Source: Kingdonia uniflora (lineage: Eukaryota; Streptophyta; Magnoliopsida; Ranunculales; Circaeasteraceae). From it: 64,000 nucleotides of DNA. How positions within the stretch are numbered: the first letter of the stretch is position 1; each line of letters starts with the position of its first letter. Under the pieces are notes generated by a model. That model searched no databases, was not told the origin of the DNA, and saw only the letters and a program-made list of their open reading frames with translations. The stretch covers positions 248,001 to 312,000 of the forward strand of contig JACGCM010002194.1 in the NCBI GenBank assembly GCA_014058105.1, in the 5' to 3' direction. Below, piece by piece: positions 62,330 through 64,000 of this stretch. The position numbers and the translations under genes are program-made.

Positions 62330-63060
62330 CACTTCACATGTTCATTTCCCCTATTTCGATACCTTAGTCATCATGATTAAGATCGAGAACCTAGTCCTCC
62401 ATACAATACTCATAGACACAGGGAGCGCAGCTGATGTCCTTATTCTCCAAACAATTCAAACCATGAAGAAAACCGACCTCATAACTGCAGCCAACATCAA
62501 ATTGAAAGGTTTCAATGGCTCAACCAAAGTCGTTGTTGGTCGTATCAGCCTACCCGTCACCACAAGCCCCATTACCCTTCAAACCAGCTTCCTTGTCATC
62601 AACAAGAAGTCCAAATACCTAGGCATTCTCGGATGTGATTGGCTTCACGCCATGCGAGCCATACCTTCGACCTACCATCAGACCCTTCGTTTCAGCACTC
62701 ATGAAGGTACTTGGAATCTGAAAGGCTCTCAACGCCTTGCCCACTCATGTGAGCACCCAGAGATTGATCAAACCCAAAACTTGTTAGCCGCCCATAGCAA
62801 TCACTGTCTCTCTCTACCCCTCCGACTTCGACATATACAACCTCACCCATCGAACCCACTGTTTATATCGAACTCGACGGTCCTGGTTGAGGTACATTCA
62901 TTGGAACTTTTCTCAATGAGTCAAAACACCTCGAACTTCCAGAGCTCTTTCGAGCAAGGAAATATATCTTTGCCTAGACATTTTAGGAAATGCCCGGTGT
63001 CAACCCCAACCTGGAATGCCATCGCCTCGACCTAATCCTCCATTCCCCAGCAGTAAAATA
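62330..63060 (+). pseudogene. Tat-4 aspartic protease and linker
   Basis: The open frame 62373-63035 has TILIDTGSAADVLILQTIQT with the catalytic D-T-G intact at 62415-62423, LKGFNGSTKVVVGRISLPVT (flap region) and KKSKYLGILGCDWLHAMRAI, the closing strand. The rest is an unstructured linker to RT. This is the best preserved protease in the window, 220 codons without a stop. Confidence 0.88.
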
Positions 63061-63780
63061 AAAGAAACATAACCTGGTACCACGACTTCGAAAAGCAGTA
63101 AATCTTGAAGTGGACAAGCTCTTAGCGGCAGGTTTCATCAGAGAAGTGAAGTACTCTGACTGGATCTCAAACATTGTGGCAGTTCCTAAGAAAAATGGAA
63201 AGATCAGAATCTGCATCGACTTCACAGACCTTAATAAGTACACACCGAATGACAGTTTCCCTATCTCGACTATTTTAGCACTCCTCGATGCTACTGCTAG
63301 ACACGAGCGCCTAACAATGATGGACGCAGCTTTGGGTTACAATCAGGTACCCATCCTCCCAGAAGATCAACTTAAAATTTCCTTTATAATTTAATAAGGC
63401 CTTTGCTATTTCAATGTTATGCCCTTCGGCCTTAAAAATTCAGGAGCCACCTACCAACGCCTTGTCACAACCATGTTTAAACCTTACTTGGCAAGTCGGT
63501 CAAATTCTACATCGACGACATGTTATGCAAGAGCCTTCAAAAAAAACACCCATATCCAAGACCTAATAGAAATCTTCTCAATACTTCGCACATATAACAT
63601 GAAACTCAACCCAGACAAAGGCAATTTGGCGGTCGTCCAGAAATTCTTAGGTCACCTTATCAGTAAACATGGTATAGAGATTGACCCCACCCACATTCGG
63701 CCCATCATAGACATGCCTTCACCCCGAACCAAAAGAGACGTCCAAAAGTGGCTGGCAGGATAGCAACCTCAACCGTTTCA
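63061..63780 (+). pseudogene. Tat-4 reverse transcriptase
   Basis: 63110-63394 is open: MDKLLAAGFIREVKYSDWIS, IVAVPKKNGKIRICIDFTDL, MMDAALGYNQVPI. 63419-63763 is open: MPFGLKNSGATYQRLVTTMF, then MKLNPDKGNLAVVQKFLGHL and PSPRTKRDVQKWLAG. The YIDD box is present at 63508-63519 but in another frame than both flanks, so two small opposite shifts bracket it (about 63491 and 63545). A stop lies at about 63394. Otherwise well preserved. Confidence 0.9.
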
Positions 63781-63819
63781 TTTCTAAATCCTCAGACTAA
63801 TGTGCTTGGCTCTTTTCCC

Positions 63820-64000
63820 TTTTATGCGACTGAGGCTACCACAAAGAAAAAAGAAAAACAATCCTGAGATTAACTGGACACCTGAGTGCGAACAAGTCTT
63901 CCATAAACTCAAAACTTATCTTGGCCATCATTCCATTATCAGCACCCCTATCGAAGGCGAAATACTCTGTTTATACCTTGCAGCCACAGAAACTTCCATC
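63820..64000 (+). pseudogene. Tat-4 RNase H, partial
   Basis: NPEINWTPECEQVFHKLKTY at about 63860-63920, then STPIEGEILCLYLAATETSI to the window end. It matches the Tat-1 segment at 930-1070. Incomplete because of the window edge. Confidence 0.82.

Larger units (their letters stand above)
60661..64000 (+). mobile_element. Tat-4: Tat-type Ty3/gypsy element, gag to RNase H, runs off window
   Basis: Gag, protease, RT and the start of RNase H lie in order on +. The 5' LTR and first gag codons are absent: MULE-2 sequence ends where gag begins. Codon content is GC-richer than the other Tat copies and stops are fewer, suggesting a younger or different subfamily. The region past 64000 should contain the second RNase H and integrase. 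Confidence 0.85.

Overview
This window looks like heterochromatic DNA from a flowering plant, probably a eudicot. The evidence is the mix of families: Ty3/gypsy elements of the Tat lineage (with a second RNase H), a tRNA-Met-primed Ty3/gypsy pair, a Ty1/copia remnant, two Mutator-like DNA transposons (MULEs) and an endogenous caulimovirus-type pararetrovirus. The DNA is AT-rich. I found no intact host gene, no rRNA or tRNA gene and no CRISPR. Nearly every coding region is a decayed transposon or virus gene, so most are called pseudogenes. All boundaries were read by eye.

Layout. 1-11798: Tat-1 (+), with pol at 1-3027, an antisense multi-exon gene at 3011-6744 and a 3' LTR at 11220-11798. It is interrupted at 7461-11054 by a GC-richer LTR element with no recognisable protein (Lard-1). 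11799-19081: Tat-2 (+), of which only the antisense gene and 3' LTR remain. 19082-24110: MULE-1 and its flank, with a transposase gene (+) and a convergent zinc-finger gene (-). 24250-34419: a three-layer nest. Copia-1 (-) is split by Chr-1 (+, 24571-33206), which is itself split by Chr-2 (-, about 25331-29932). 34420-44798: Tat-3 (-), with its antisense gene on the + strand and an odd intrusion (gag scrap plus opposed LTR) at 36477-37355. 44915-53700: pararetrovirus sequence forming a long inverted repeat around a movement/coat protein spacer. 53701-56338: no clear gene, with a 5'-UTR-like stretch. 56339-60660: MULE-2, lacking its transposase core but keeping the convergent zinc-finger gene. 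60661-64000: Tat-4 (+), gag to RNase H, running off the window.

How the parts relate. Three Tat copies share an antisense, apparently spliced gene facing pol: an N-terminal exon, a central domain like those annotated as putative gypsy-type transposon, and a coiled-coil tail. Two MULEs share a second gene convergent with the transposase, encoding CCHC knuckles paired with GRF-like zinc modules; this two-gene convergent layout recalls maize MuDR. The pararetrovirus inverted repeat could fold into a long hairpin RNA if transcribed. These three features are the strongest candidates for something beyond routine transposon debris.
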